This document shows, one piece after another, positions 36,252 through 49,064 of a stretch of DNA of 64,000 nt. The notes beneath the pieces were generated by a model. That model searched no databases, had not been told where the DNA came from, and saw only the letters and a list, made by a program, of their open reading frames with translations. The DNA comes from Ailanthus altissimus. Taxonomy: Eukaryota; Streptophyta; Magnoliopsida; Sapindales; Simaroubaceae. The stretch is taken from assembly GCA_946807835.1 (NCBI GenBank), contig OX327696.1, positions 74,501-138,500 of the forward strand. Reading direction: 5' to 3'. The translations under genes were made by a program, and so were the position numbers. The first letter of the stretch is position 1, and each line of letters opens with the position of its first letter.

Positions 36252-37723
36252 CTACTCAAAGTTGTAGTGCTTGTCCACACCGACTGAAACATCCCATGTG
36301 CAACTCATTCCTTTGGGGAACACAGCTAAGTCGCCAGCACCAATCTCAACACCCTCATTTGAGCCATCAGGATAAACCTTCACTTTGCCCTCCAGCAGAT
36401 AGCATGTCTCTTTTGCATCATATGTCCAAGGAAATTTGCTTGGCGGGCAACCCCACCTGCACATTCATAACAATCATCGATGACATTAAATTTTCCATGA
36501 ATTAGTGCAGTTGCATTGGGGATATACATAGAATCTTCATCGGCCAACAATAGCAGAGCTATAAGTAAGATGCTCATTACACAACACCAACCTATGCATG
36601 TCAAACACAAATATACATATTTTCTTATAGTATCTGCCATAACCACCCAACACAAGTTTTTTCCCTTAGAAATCCTTATCTCAGTCATTTATAAGATAGG
36701 ATTTAAAATGAAAACAAAATGTCGTCTAAATTCAAAAAAGGGACTTTACATTATAGGTATGTGTCATAATGTATTATAAGAAGTGTCTGGTCTACCATCT
36801 CTAATAAAACGGAAAAACCATTTTCATTGTCACCTCATCTTTCTTCCTTATAACTTTGCAGGGTACTGGACAAGTATCCAGGATAAAGAAATTGCAGCCT
36901 GAAAATGGGGCAAACTGCTCTGTCATTTGTTAGATGGCCAATGGAAGCACATTTGTGAACACACGTATGGATTAGGAATGTCAGCAACACAAATCTCCAA
37001 CTCCAAGGAGTTTTTTTTTTTTTTTTTTGGGAATTTCCTACAATTACAATGCCTACTTCTCATAATAAAGGCAGTTTGTTCCAAGTCTGGCTGACATTTC
37101 CCAGAAAATGAGAAAAGTTTTGGGAGTATTTGGAGTAAGCGCATAATAAATAGATTAGAGATTTCAAAGCTTTAATTTTTATTTCTCAATTATTCTTAGT
37201 TCTTTGGAAACGCAAGCTTACAGAAACAATTAGGCCATAACAGATAAATCCCCTCAACTCAAGGCATAATAATAATAATAATGAAACGCTAAGCAATAAA
37301 AGAAAATAAGTAAATGAGTACCCAAAAGAAAAAATCATATTGATATAAGATGGTTCAACCAAAGATTTCATTTTTCTTCTCCATTCTCTAAATCTACCAA
37401 GAACCCATTAAAATTATAAGCCAAAAAAACTAAACGAAACTAAAGCAAAAGATTCCCATCCAGTAACATAGGAGCTGAGTAAGGTTACATTACTTGGGCC
37501 ACTTCCTAACGCCAAGCTCGGTGAGTTTAGACTCAGGAGGATTCCTCTCGATCTTAATACCCAACTTCTCAACAGTAGTTGACATGTTTGCAGCTTCTGC
37601 TCTCACCAACACAATTCTGTTTCTTCTGGTTGTTGATAAACTTGTGGGATGTTTGCTTATGGGGTTAAATATAGGCTGCTTTGCCTTTGGCAATAATAAT
37701 GAACTGCTGCTCACACATGCCAT
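36252..37723 (-). CDS. Small cupin-fold protein, plastid-type N-terminus, copy 2
   Basis: Exons 37723-37494 and 36456-36252 encode 144 residues; the intron is GT-AG, phase 2, at exactly the same codon (the Lys of WPK) as in copy 1. Residues 1 to about 45 are Ser/Arg-rich and low in acidic residues (SSSSLLLPKAKQ, STTRRNR) and end near VRAEA, which reads as a chloroplast transit peptide. The shared core follows: KLGIKIERNPPESKLTELGV, then WGCPPSKFPWTYDAKETCYL, LEGKV, EIGAGDLAVFPKGM and KHYNFE. The fold is cupin (DUF861); no reaction is known for this plant subfamily. Its intron is 1.04 kb and lacks the MITE found in copy 1. An ATT microsatellite lies about 60 bases upstream of the start. Confidence 0.9.
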
Positions 37724-37775
37724 TGCAATATTTTTGGTTGGTTTTGGAAAAAGCCTAGCATGCAGAATCTTTTAC

Positions 37776-37809
<34 letters not shown>

Positions 37810-38385
37810 TAAAGGAAATGGGATTGTTTGCATCCACTTTGAGCCATAAAATGTCAGCCATTCATGCCTCATCGTTTTACTTCTTTCATCGTAAATTGGG
37901 CTTTCTACAATTCTTCAATTTAAGGACAGGAAGGATTCTAATTGCACCCTTTTCTTTTGATGACATTTTCTTTCGATCCACTTGGTATTGTTTGCTATGA
38001 ATTTGATCACACTTATTTCGGTCCACTTGGTAGGGTAGTACTAAGACTTTCGTACCACACATCTTGTGAAAGTAGATATCGTCCGAACAAATAGGTACGA
38101 AGAGGGGTTGACTCATATTGGATAGGAAATGTTGTGTTCATTAAACTTGCACACCGGAGGGATCTTCATCACACTTATTTTGGGGTAAAGTTTAAGTTAC
38201 CTTTGTGAATGGGATATTTGGATGGTAGATATATAACCTCACCAAAAGTTAAATAGCAAAACTCTTTGAAAGAATTAATTATCCATTAAAAAAAATTGTG
38301 TTTAAGAAAAGAATGATGTTATTTGACCTCTTATTTTATCCTATTAGTCCTATGTATTAATTTATGTGTTTTTATTTTTATTTTT
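37724..38385. other. Cupin copy 2 upstream region
   Basis: Contains the cupin promoter side with an (ATT)n tract at about 37782-37809, then unassigned AT-rich DNA up to the LTR element. No coding potential beyond chance frames. Confidence 0.55.
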
Positions 38386-39096
38386 TTAATAAAAATTTGA
38401 TGATTTAAAATCGAGTTTGATTTGAAGTTGAAAACAATAAGAAATTAACACCAGATTAAGTATACGTTGAACGTATAAGAAAGTAACGAAAAACAAAGAG
38501 TTGAAAGTGAGAGAGAGTGCAAAATACGCAAGGAGGCATTTTCCATGCCTAGGGCTACAGTGCCCACTTTCGAGAAGGTTACGTTTTAAGACAGATTTGA
38601 TTTGTTTATATCTATTTTGAGTTCTCTAAACATATGAACTCTTATTTGAACAAGATATAGATTTTTAAAAATATTTTGGAGCTTATGTAAACCCTTATAA
38701 ACTCTTTAAATTATCAAATATTAAAAATATATAAGAGAGTGTCGAATAGAGAGCTGGTAAAGCACTTGAGCATCAAGTATGCAAAAAAAATGGCATAGGA
38801 GTGCTTGAATGTTAATTGTGTAAGAAAACACTAATAGACCATTTGAAGAGCTCGTTTATTATTTTATTTTTTATTTATTATGAAAGATATTTGTAATCTA
38901 AGAGTTCTTTGTGAACTTAATAATTAAGAAAAGTAGAATTCATTGTAGACGTTAGCATTTATTGCCGAACCACATAAATTTCTTGTGCAAGCTTTTTATT
39001 TTATTTTACTTGTGAGTAAAGTATTCTACATGCGCTTAAGATTTTAGGATGCTAAACAATTAGGGAGTAGTATTAGGGCTTGCAAAAATCCCAACA
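38386..39096 (+). repeat. 5' LTR of the non-autonomous element
   Basis: About 711 bp. The exact first base is blurred by a T/A-rich junction. It ends 'aaaaatcccaaca' just before the primer site. Confidence 0.78.
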
Positions 39097-39789
39097 AACT
39101 GATATCAAAGTTAAAGTTAATTCCTAAATAGTATATCAAAACATAGGTTATTCAACTATAATGACTCACAAGTATGAAGAAAAAAGAATTTAGGAAAAGA
39201 TTAAGAGTCAAGTAATGCAACAATCTTGATTGCAAGAGAAAAAGTTGAGAATAGAGAGTGAATAGCAATCAGAAAGAAAAGTAAAGATAGGTGGACATGC
39301 TATAATAATCTAAGAAGATGACCTAAAGTTGAGAATCTCTGGCAGCTTCAAAAGAACACTGAAGGTAATTAAAGGGTTTATGGTAATAATAAAGAGTGAA
39401 AAACACAGTAGAAGCTATGTGCTTGATGAAAATGCAGTGAGTGGCTTAACATAAGTTGTTGAGGGAATGTAGACCAAAAGGCAGCATTGGAGATTAATTC
39501 ATCAAAGTAATAGAAATCAAAAGAGAGTGTATGGTAAGGATATTGTTAACAATGAAGAGTTTCAACCATTAAGGTATTGTGATGGTATCAAAAGTGATAT
39601 TGAAAATCATAATACAAAGGCTACTAAGAGAAGATACATTCAAATCTTTGGAGAGTAAAGTCATAAGCCTTAATGGAGTTAAGTCGATGAAAATGTTTAA
39701 ATGAATCAACACGAAAGTAACTGATCATTGATTGAGGAATGGATAGGTCCTGAAAAGCTTCTTAAGAGATTTTGAATTAAGGAGGAGTT

Positions 39790-40542
39790 TGTTAGAATTT
39801 GGTGATTTAAAATTAAGTTTAAGTTTGATTTTGAGTTAAAAACTAATGAAGAGTCAACATGAGGTCAAGCAAGCATTGGACATATATGAAAATAATGAAA
39901 ACAAAGAATCAAAATCGATAAAGGGCATAAAACACACAAAGAGGCACCAACTTGATGCCAAATGGGTGCCGCAGCACCCACTTTCGGAAAAGTTATGTTT
40001 TAAGCTGGATTTGATTTGTTTGAGTCAGTTTTGAGTTCTTTAAATACGTGAACTCCTATTTCAATAAGAAATATGATCTTTAATAACATTTTGGAGCTTA
40101 TATAAATCCTTGTAAACTCCTTAAATTATCAAATATTAAAGGTATGTAAGTGCTGAGTTGAGAGTTCGTAGAGTGCTTGAGTACTAATTGCGCGAGAGTG
40201 TGCTATAAGAGTGCTAAATGTGCAGAGAACAATGATGGACCATTTGAAGAGCTCGTCTATTATTGTATTCATTATCTCCTATAAAGGATCTTTTTTATTT
40301 GAGAGTTCTTTGTGAACTGAGTAATAAAAGAAGTTAAAATTCCGTGATCCACAATGAATGTATGGATTTGTTGCTAAACTACGTAAGTTTCTTATGCATC
40401 GTGTGTGATTGTTATCTCTATTTTGCTTTGAATGACCTTTCTATTCTTCTTTTATCTATAATTAAAATCTTCCATATGCACTTAAAATTTTAGAGCGCTA
40501 AACAACTAAGAAGTGATGTTAGGGCATGTAAAAGTCTCAATA
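39790..40542 (+). repeat. 3' LTR of the non-autonomous element
   Basis: About 753 bp, sharing the 5' LTR's order of motifs with many substitutions and small indels, which indicates an old insertion. Confidence 0.8.
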
Positions 40543-41477
40543 TTTTCTTATTATATAAAATTACTAAAAGAACAAAAAAAATTCCAAAGACACTTATATA
40601 TATAACTTATTTTCTCTTATAAATATATCATAAACTTCAATATTTATTATACAAATTCAACCCTAATTCTGTAAATACATTAACATCTAAATATTTTTCT
40701 TCAAGAGAGAAAATAAATAATTCTTAAAAATTAAAGAAAGAAATTATGAAAAGATTGGTTTGTTCATATTTTATGAATAGTAGAGTGTATTAAACATATT
40801 CAAAGTAATAGTAAGAGTATATTGGTCATTATTTTAAATTATTATCAAGTTTTTCTTTTTCTTTAATTATTTATTATTCAATTTTAAATTATTATCAAAT
40901 TTTTCTTTTTCTTTAATTATTTATTATTCAATGGGTCCAAACTGAAAACTTTAGACTGGTTGTGTTTTAGGCCAAGCCTATTTACAGAACTTGAGGTTTC
41001 CAACCATCATCTTTGATCATATATATTTAAAGCAAAAATATTTTAATTTTTACATAGATCAAGATCTTCTTCTAATCTCATATTTTATTTAAGCTTTTAT
41101 TAATACAATACATGGATTAAAAGATTCTTTAAAAATTAAGTAACATTAAATTAAAAGAAGATTATAATTCTTTAAACATCATTGGCCAAAAGCAAGTGGA
41201 AGATTAATAAAATAACAAACTAAATTCATATACACACACTATCTCTAATGTGTTCACAATGAACAAGCAAACTAACATGTAAAAAGTGGTCATATGAGCA
41301 CTAGAAATTACACTTTTCGACTAATGTTGAGGTCGGAATTCTAAAGTCCTCTAAATTTTCTTTTTCTTTTTCTTAAAAGAAAAAACTAACATATAAAGAG
41401 AAAAAGAAAACAAAGACCTCCCTTCAGGGTTCAGCTTCACCTATACATATGATGGTTCTAATATAAACATTCATCTC
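40543..41477. other. Spacer downstream of the BBE-like gene
   Basis: AT-rich with one short tandem duplication; it holds the 3' UTR of the minus-strand oxidase gene at its right edge. Nothing else is seen. Confidence 0.6.
40831..40930. repeat. 50-bp near-perfect tandem duplication
   Basis: Two adjacent 50-base units beginning 'attttaaattattatcaa' and ending 'ttatttattattca' differ at one visible position. Confidence 0.95.
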
Positions 41478-43145
41478 TTACTCTGAACTCTTGCCTTTGA
41501 AACCCACAGTGGACATTGGAGGAATGCCCTGTTGATGGCTGAAAATGTTGTCTGGATCAATGAGAGTCTTAGCTCTAACCAGCCTATCATAATTCTTCAA
41601 GAAGTATTTCTCACCCCAAACTCTAGCAACCTCAACAGCATCATCTTCAGATGGAGTAGTAACACCAGAGTAGTCAATCACCTGATCCATTTCTCCTAAA
41701 TCAATGTCCATGTAATTAATATAAGCAGCTCTGGGGCCCCATGAAACAAACGGTGTCATTGCATTGTAAAATCCTCTTATCCATTCCATATATTCATTGC
41801 TTTTGTCATTATCTTCTTCATACCAAGCCACCAGGTACTGAATTGTAAGCAGGTTGCCTTTCCTGTGCGGAAATGCGATTGCTTCACTGCTTATGCTATG
41901 CATCATCCCACCGTAAGGGTCTAAAATCACATACCCTTTTGGCTCTTTTTCAAGAATTTCCAGGGCAGCTCTTATTCCTGAGATGGAAATTGGATTCCTG
42001 ACATAGTCTGATTTGGCCTTGAAATAGTTCTTGTCTTGAAAGTACCTGTTCTTCAAATCGCATATGGTGCTTCCATTACTCAGCCCGGAGAAGTACAGAA
42101 TCGACTCAATCCAGCTCATTTCTTTGCAATCTTCTTCAGAAACATCAAGCTCAGGAAAAACCTGGTTCAGAGTTGATAGAACTTCATGTTTTGGACCAAG
42201 ATAAAATCCTTTAAATGTAGCTGATAATCCAATGGTTTTAGTCTCAGGCAGGCCAGAACCAACAAAACATGACAAGTAAAAATCATCTGTCAAATTTGGT
42301 GCAACATGTTGCCACTTGTTTACAAGCTTGGCCACATCTTGGCCTTTCCTTTCGGGCATGGAAACAATGAAACCTGTCACAGTTCTTGGCAATTTCAACA
42401 ACTTGATCTTCCAGGCGTAAACAATGCCCCAAACGCCTCCTCCTCCTCCTCTGATCGCCCAAAACACATCCTCTCCCATGGCTTCTCTGTCCAACAACCT
42501 GCCATTTGAGTCAACAAGGAGAGCATCCACCACATTATCAGCTGCAAGCCCGTATTTTCTCGATAAGAGCCCGAATCCTCCCCCACCAATGTGCCCGCCG
42601 ACGCCGACCGTCGGGCAGGACCCAGCTGAGAAGCCATGGACGCTGCTTGACTCAGCAATGGCGGAATAAGTTTCACCCAGCGTTGCACCTCCTTCAACCC
42701 AAGCAGTTTCGGATTCCAAATCCACCACAACGTTGTTCAATTTTATCATGTCGATGATGACAAATGGAGCCCCATCGCTTGCAACCGATGAAATTCCTTC
42801 ATAGCTGTGCCCACCACACCTTACTCTAATTTGCAATGATTCCTTCCTGCAACACAGCACACTGCTGGCTAGCTGCTCTACCGTTTCGGGCAAGATAATA
42901 GCCACCGGCTTAGGAAATGAAGATTCTCTAAACCTCAGATTCTGAATGGAAAAATTCAGAACCTTATAGTAATAACCGGCTGTGGAATTATTCTCTTTGG
43001 TGGGGAAAATAGCGAAGTTCTTTACATCATAGTGGTTTAAACAAGACATAATTTGGTCACTTGGTGCACAAAGAGAACAAGGAGCAATAATAACAATAAC
43101 AACAATAAAGGCTATCAATGGGTTGCTGCTAGAGATCATGAACAT
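41478..43145 (-). CDS. Berberine bridge enzyme-like FAD-linked oxidase
   Basis: Intronless, 555 residues, the usual size for this family. These are secreted flavin oxidases or dehydrogenases; characterised plant members oxidise monolignols, oligosaccharides or alkaloid precursors, and the substrate here is not readable. The N-terminus is a strong signal peptide (hydrophobic about 9-26). The FAD-binding (PP-loop) domain follows at about 75-250, then the substrate domain and a C-terminal berberine-like domain ('[10 protein letters not shown]' near residue 490). Both residues for bicovalent FAD attachment are present: His at about 113 in RCGGHSYEG and Cys at about 177 in [11 protein letters not shown]. 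The Tyr of the NYMDID segment corresponds to the family's active-site Tyr. Several N-glycosylation sequons (NNST, NFS, NLT, NGS) fit passage through the secretory route. A second in-frame ATG two codons in is equally possible. There are no stops or frame breaks. Confidence 0.95.
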   Translation of the reverse strand: MFMISSSNPLIAFIVVIVIIAPCSLCAPSDQIMSCLNHYDVKNFAIFPTKENNSTAGYYYKVLNFSIQNLRFRESSFPKPVAIILPETVEQLASSVLCCRKESLQIRVRCGGHSYEGISSVASDGAPFVIIDMIKLNNVVVDLESETAWVEGGATLGETYSAIAESSSVHGFSAGSCPTVGVGGHIGGGGFGLLSRKYGLAADNVVDALLVDSNGRLLDREAMGEDVFWAIRGGGGGVWGIVYAWKIKLLKLPRTVTGFIVSMPERKGQDVAKLVNKWQHVAPNLTDDFYLSCFVGSGLPETKTIGLSATFKGFYLGPKHEVLSTLNQVFPELDVSEEDCKEMSWIESILYFSGLSNGSTICDLKNRYFQDKNYFKAKSDYVRNPISISGIRAALEILEKEPKGYVILDPYGGMMHSISSEAIAFPHRKGNLLTIQYLVAWYEEDNDKSNEYMEWIRGFYNAMTPFVSWGPRAAYINYMDIDLGEMDQVIDYSGVTTPSEDDAVEVARVWGEKYFLKNYDRLVRAKTLIDPDNIFSHQQGIPPMSTVGFKGKSSE

Positions 43146-45147
43146 GGCTAATTAAGTTACAATTTCTTGGTCTGCTGATTGACAATGGTGGTGGGGTTTT
43201 AATGCAAAAGTGGAGAATCATTTGCAACGTTGAGGACAAAGGAATAGAGAGAGATGGAAGAAATAGGAAGTTGAATGCAAAATACATACGTGGCCGGCGC
43301 GCCATTGTTATAATATTTGTATATCTTGAGAAGTTTTAACAAATAGAAACACTCCCTCTCTCTCTATTGCTCTTATATTAAATGCTCCTGAAACGATCAT
43401 CACTGAAACATGACAACAAAAAGAGTTTGCATGAGAGTAAAAAGGTTAGGTATATAATTATATTGAGGTATAAATATATATATATATACGCCGGCAAATT
43501 TACTATAAAAATCAAATCGAAAAGGACCTGCTCATGTTTGGACGTGGGCAGATAGATGTGTTTATTATCAAGTGGTAACGTTATGTCTATACTATATCCA
43601 TGGCATGCATATAGTCAATTTTAGTAGTAGAGATATGCTTTTTGCTTCATTTTGCTAAATAGAGCGAGAGAAGTAAGCACAAGCAGCTCCGGGAAGCATA
43701 GGAAAGCCAATGTTTTGTTAATATTTTATTTGAAGTTTCGTAGCAATTATGACTCTTGACTATAATTTTAGGAAGGTAGCTAGCACTTATTAAACCGTGA
43801 AGATTTATTGGACCTTTTGTTGAGAAGGGGGTGTCTAAAGGTTAATTTGGAGGGGTAATTAGGGATGTGAATTTTGGGATTGAATCGATCGAATTAAATT
43901 TAAAAAGTTGGTTTGGTTTAATTATCGTTTGACTTTGATCTTTATTTTGAGAGAATCCATTGATTTAGTTTAATATAATTCAAAATAGAAAATAAAGTTA
44001 AAATAGATAAAAGTGTTTAAAAAAATTAAGAAGCAAATTGAACCAGTTCAATTCAATACAATTTTGTTAAAAGAGTTGGTTTTAATTGGATTAATAGGTT
44101 CAGTTTTGAGTCAATTCTAAACTAACTTGATCAGAAACCAAATTTGTCGAACCCAGATGATGATTTCTTGTCAAGAACAGTAAGTTGTTAAAAATCAACA
44201 AAGATAGATAGTCTTGGATGCTCTTGTTGTGCTGCACCATCTCTATTATCACGGGTGTTTATTTTATTTTACAATCGACTGTGAAGTACACAACAATTTT
44301 TTTTTAAAAAAAAAGGCGCAATCCACTAGGAGTACTTAAAAAAGATTTTTCTTCCTAGAAATTCCTGTTTCCATTAAGCTTTCATAGGCCCTTAGCGTCA
44401 CCATCTCAAGTCTCAACCTTTGAAATTCAAGCTTTTTCTAGTCAGTTTCATTCCTTGAGTATGCTACTGTCTCCTGAATTTTTCAACTTTCCATTGCCTC
44501 GAATGGTTTCTATGAGAACCCAAAATCCATTTCTACTTCAGAGCTTTTATCTTGTCATGCAATTTTTATCTCATTGTCATTTAGCAATCTTGTAGGGCCA
44601 ATCCATTCTTCCCATCTTCATTTCCTCAGCCATGATCCCTAAAAATGTCTTTTATTTTGAATAGCAATGGTGAAGTCCTGAGGAAGAATTTAGATCCCAT
44701 ATTAATCTGAGCTTTGATGAGTTTTTTTGGATGTTGCGACATGTAATATTTATCACATTCGGCCAAGATTTATTTGTCATTTGTTTCCAAAGACTAAGAT
44801 TTATATCTCAAATATAAGCATAAGCTCAACTCAGCATGGGATTCGTATCCCTGAAGAAGAAATGGGTATTGCTCAAGCTCAAATATGAAATCATAAAGTT
44901 GAACCATTATCTAATTGAAGGCTAAATTCTTTCATATTTTTCACTGTAGTAAAAATTAAATAGTAGGCTCTAACTATAAATTTTCTTTTTTTCTATTACA
45001 TCAAATATAAAACTGAACTCATACCCACATTAGTTGTGAGCCGAGCTTGAACTTCAGATATCTTGTTTCTATCCAAGAGGCTTTACCGGTTGAACCAACT
45101 GACACCACATTTGTTGCTAAAATTTGTATCCGAGATTTGAGAAAATA
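43146..45147. other. Promoter of the BBE-like gene and repeat remnants
   Basis: About 43146-43700 is upstream of the oxidase, with a short TA run near 43471. A hAT-like remnant may span about 43860-44155: 'tagggatgtgaattttgg' at the left and 'ctgggttcgacaaatttgg' on the minus strand at the right, without a matching octamer. A minus-strand tRNA-derived SINE-like stretch lies at about 45010-45106. No genes. Confidence 0.5.
45010..45106 (-). repeat. tRNA-derived SINE-like sequence
   Basis: On the minus strand, 'gtgtcagttggttcaacc' (A-box region of a tRNA-like head) is followed about 40 bases later by 'gaagttcaagctcgg' (B-box-like). It aligns with the plus-strand stretch at 50990-51060. The tail is not delimited. 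Confidence 0.55.
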
Positions 45148-48100
45148 TCAAATTTCATGTCTATCATAGGTTTTCCATCTTCCTATCACCACGTTGAATT
45201 GATCATCTCTTTTTCTAATCTGCAAAATTGAGAGTTGAATAAAATCAATCTTCAGAGCACTGTAATACAGTGGACAAAATGGAATATCCGTACCCCAAGG
45301 TATTTGTTTTGAAGAAAGAAAAGAAAAGAAAGTGTCTTGAATCACAAGATATAATCTTGATTCAGAAAAGATACTATGGACTAGCATGCTTCTGACAAAA
45401 AAAGCTAAAACAGACGGAGTATATTACTAAAACGCAAGTGCTAAGTGATCAAAATTTCCATGTTTTGAAACATAAGGTAACAGAAGTATTACCTCAACTA
45501 ATGGATTTTGTCCACGAAGCAACATATCCACACTCTTCTCTGTCTGCAGAATGAGAGCCAAAGTATCATCGGAAAAGAAAAAGTTATCAATTGAATAAGT
45601 AACCGAATTATATTCATATTTACCACTTAACAGCGAGAAAATTGTTATTTCCCATTGACCATCTGATACAAAACTAATCATTTAGTAAATGCAAGAAGTA
45701 TGCTAACGGATCAAAATTTATAAATTCTTCAATCTTTTATGTTAGGCCAACAATCAACACCAACATATAATTGTCATTCACCATGTTTAATCTACACTAC
45801 CATAGCTAATGAGAATACTGCATAAGAGCTATAGTTTTATTTGTTACTTTCACTGTGAAAAACCAATAAACGAGATATCCTGAACTAAAATATAAGAAAG
45901 AAGTCTGGCAGTCAATATTTAGACCACGATACAACATTCCATTAATTCAGACCTCTAGTGTAATAATGGAGGAGATATTATTTAGGATCCTTTGACATAA
46001 AAACTATTTAATCTCGTTAATAAAATAGGAAAGAACTTTATACGAATACCTTATGTGTAACCCAATAGTGCCTTTCTCTCATCTCAATCAAGAAATAAAA
46101 TGTCGGAGGGGCTTTTCTTTCAAGAATGCTTTTCTGACACTTTCTTGCTCGGGCTTCCTCATCTCCTAAAGTAACAGTTTCTACTCCCCCAATCTAAAAG
46201 CAAGAAACCAACAAATATTGAAATTTTTCTCAGCATCAAGGGATTTGCTACATCAAATTCCAATGAACTGAACACAACTCGAAACAAATTTCAACTTGTC
46301 CATGGATTTTAGTTCGACTAATCATGTGAATGATGGGGAATCATTCAGTGACATGTATAATATGTAGTAAACGAACTGTACTCAAGTTATTTATTTCAGG
46401 TTATTCTCTTTCTGATACGTTGAGTTGCTAAAAAGCACACAATTAGGTAATAATAAAATAAAATTGTTAGAATTACATCTAGAGGAACCTCACAAAGCAA
46501 ATATGTTTTAATGTTGGTAATAGACTCTGCCTACTAGAAGGGCTATAATATTTTGATATATACATGATTTCCTCATTGAAATACAGGGAGAAATCGGAAG
46601 TTAACACATCTTTCCAGCAAGAGCTTCACGTCTTTTGACAACATTTAGAGTGAGTTACAATCATGTTTTACACTCAGAATCAAGAAGTGGTTGGGAGGCT
46701 CACTACAGGAGCACAGAGATATAGACTCATATCATCTCTGTAATCCATTTACTTGAAAGATGGAAAAGCTATCATAGAAAGTTCTTAGCAACTTCACTTG
46801 GTTTGAGTATGTAATTATTGTGTGTCAGGAAAGAAATGACGAGATGGATAGCTACTATAGAAAGTATCAAACTCAGGGACCTCAAGAAAAATTGTTCACA
46901 TGGAGAGAATTAACTTTTAGAGAAAAGAACACACCAGGTCAGAGAGCGTGGGATTCTTTATTATATTTTCAAGCCACTCTCCGTGAGCTGTACCGATAAG
47001 CATGACACCTCTCTCAGCAATGGATCGACAAGCAAGAGCTTCAGCTTCCGTACCAATCTCATCGACAATGATCACCTCAGGCATGTGGTTCTCCACGGCC
47101 TCAATCATAACTCTATGTTGCAAGGATGGCTCTCGCACCTGCATTCTCCGTGCATTTCCTATTGCTGGATGCGGAATATCCCCATCTCCTCCTATTTCAT
47201 TGCTTGTATCAACAATAACCTATGCCAGATTTAATTTGTACAGGTGTGTATCAAATGCAGCTAAGGATACTAAAAGAAATGGGCAAGAAAAATAGAGAGA
47301 GAGAGAGTGACAGGATACAGAAAAGTGCTACCCACCACTCTTTTGTGAAATTCATCTGATAAGACACGGGCAATCTCCCGCATAACAGTTGTCTTGCCAA
47401 CCCCAGGCCTTACAAGTTAGAGAAAAGAAATCAGAAATAATGCAGTTAATTGGATGGTGCATAATGGAAATTCCCTATGCGGAATTAAGAGTGAACATTA
47501 TTCTGTACTGCTAGATCAAAGGAAGAAGCGACTATGGCAATATTCAACTGAAATTTTAACAAATCGGAAAATCCTCATACAGACACTTAATCAAAATGAA
47601 AACCACAGAAATAACAAAAGATTGACAAGTTGATGATGTTATTTCTTGTATTCCTGCTGGTAATGCTAAAAATAATGTACTCATTTTTAATCCCTTACAA
47701 GCTGAATCAGACATCTTCCATATCTACTTAAGACACGATGGCAAAACTACAGTTTTGCATGGTTTCCTGACCCAATTTGCCCCATTTTAGACTGTCTGAC
47801 ATGATTACCATCTTGAAGCATCTTTCCAGCATAATTGAAAATTTAAATAATATAAAGGTTGCCTTACCTTCCAACAAACAAGATGCTCTTCCCATAATGT
47901 AGCAAATCATAAACCATGTCAATATGACCACTAACTGCCCTGCCAACTCTACAGGTTAAACCAACTATCGCCCCTTTCCTACTCCTAATAGCAGATATTC
48001 TGTGCAAGGTACCCTCAATGCCAGCTCTGTTGTCCCCTCCAAATTCCCCAACAGCACTTTGAGCATACTCCAATTCTTCCATCGACACCTAGCTAATAAG

Positions 48101-49064
48101 CACAAAAGATATGTAACTAAAACTAACTGAAGAGTTCTCTGTTCTTTAACAAATTTTATCTCCTTCCCTTGTTTGAAAAATTTTGACTAGGTCAAATAGG
48201 TAGCTCTAGTTGTCAATCAAGAACATGAACAATTATCATTATGGGTGAATCTAAATGAAGCAAATGGAGCATCAGGTGAAAAGAGAAAAAGGAAAAAAAA
48301 ATAAAAGAACAATGCATGTCAAGAACACAGGCAAATAAAAACTTAAAAAGACTGGATATTGTGAATTTTTACCTCTGTACTCCTCAAGTACTTCCCACCA
48401 AATTCACCTTGATAGCGTGCTTCGGGCAACCGACCTAGGTCCAGTGTAACCTACACAGAACATAGCATTACATAAGGTGCCATATGATCAGTAAAAAAGA
48501 CGACTTGCAGCAGCATAATTGTCCCATAAGAAGAAAACCTAAAGTTTCGAGATTTGTTACCTCTAAAAGTTTTTCTCTATTGGAATCATTTTGAAGTCTA
48601 TCACGCAAATCACATGGAAGAATCTGCATAAAAGCATTAATATTGATTATATGTACAAGGAAATTCAATCAATTCAAGAGCATAATCTAAATATCAGACA
48701 AAAATATTTCAAATATAAATCTTGTCAAGATTAAAGTCGGACAAGAGAGCTCCATGCATCATTTAACAAACAAATGCAAGCAATCACATTGAATAAAATG
48801 CAAAGCAAAAGCTAAAAGCCCAGTTGAGAAAATCAATTGAGAGCAAAAGGGTACTTGCAAGAAAGCATGGAGATCATCCTCCACGACCATACGGGCACTG
48901 TCCGATGATGATGATACATGCATTGAGACTAAGCTCCGTTTTTTAAGACATTGGTTGTTTCTTGAGGACAACAACTTGAGTTCATTTGATTTCAAAGTAA
49001 AAGAAATAGAGTACTTGGCTGAAAGAGTCGAGTGTAGAACTGAAATGCTTGCATTTGCATTCAT
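45148..49064 (-). CDS. Plastid-type P-loop ATPase of the ycf45/SpoIIIAA family (nine exons)
   Basis: Exons (minus): 49064-48855, 48623-48561, 48450-48373, 48088-47868, 47408-47336, 47219-46935, 46193-46050, 45543-45493, 45219-45148; 398 residues, all GT-AG. Residues 1 to about 45 are Ser/Lys-rich with few acids, suggesting a transit peptide. Central features: [20 protein letters not shown] and [10 protein letters not shown], then Walker A GRPGVGKT at 190-197, the [15 protein letters not shown] loop, and Walker [10 protein letters not shown] with the acidic pair at about 268-269. Further on, VMLIGTAHG and TLSDL are the conserved parts shared with algal plastid Ycf45 and bacterial stage III sporulation protein AA. 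The Arabidopsis relative SPD1 is needed for plastid development in seedlings; whether this gene is its orthologue or that of a paralogue cannot be told here. The biochemical role of the ATPase is unknown. Introns are in phase 0 except after exon 4 (phase 2), which splits the Arg of the Walker A motif. Confidence 0.92.

Larger units (their letters stand above)
38386..40542 (+). mobile_element. Non-autonomous LTR element with ~0.7-kb internal region
   Basis: Two similar LTRs (38386-39096 and 39790-40542) face the same way. The 3' LTR begins 'tgttagaatttggtgattt' and both end in a '..caaca/..caata' form. Directly after the 5' LTR is 'aactgatatcaaag', a degenerate initiator tRNA-Met primer site. 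A 'ggaggag' purine tract sits just before the 3' LTR. The 693-bp internal part has no recognisable gag or pol domain, so this is a TRIM/LARD-like derivative, probably of a copia lineage. Shared LTR landmarks in order: 'gcccactttcg', 'ttttggagctta', 'ccatttgaagagctcgt', 'gagttctttgtgaact'. The flanks are T-rich and no convincing target duplication can be called. Confidence 0.85.

Noticed and set aside
43860..44155. Confident hAT-like MITE call
   Set aside because: The ends are only loosely complementary and the flanking octamers 'ggggtaat' and 'gatgatga' do not match.
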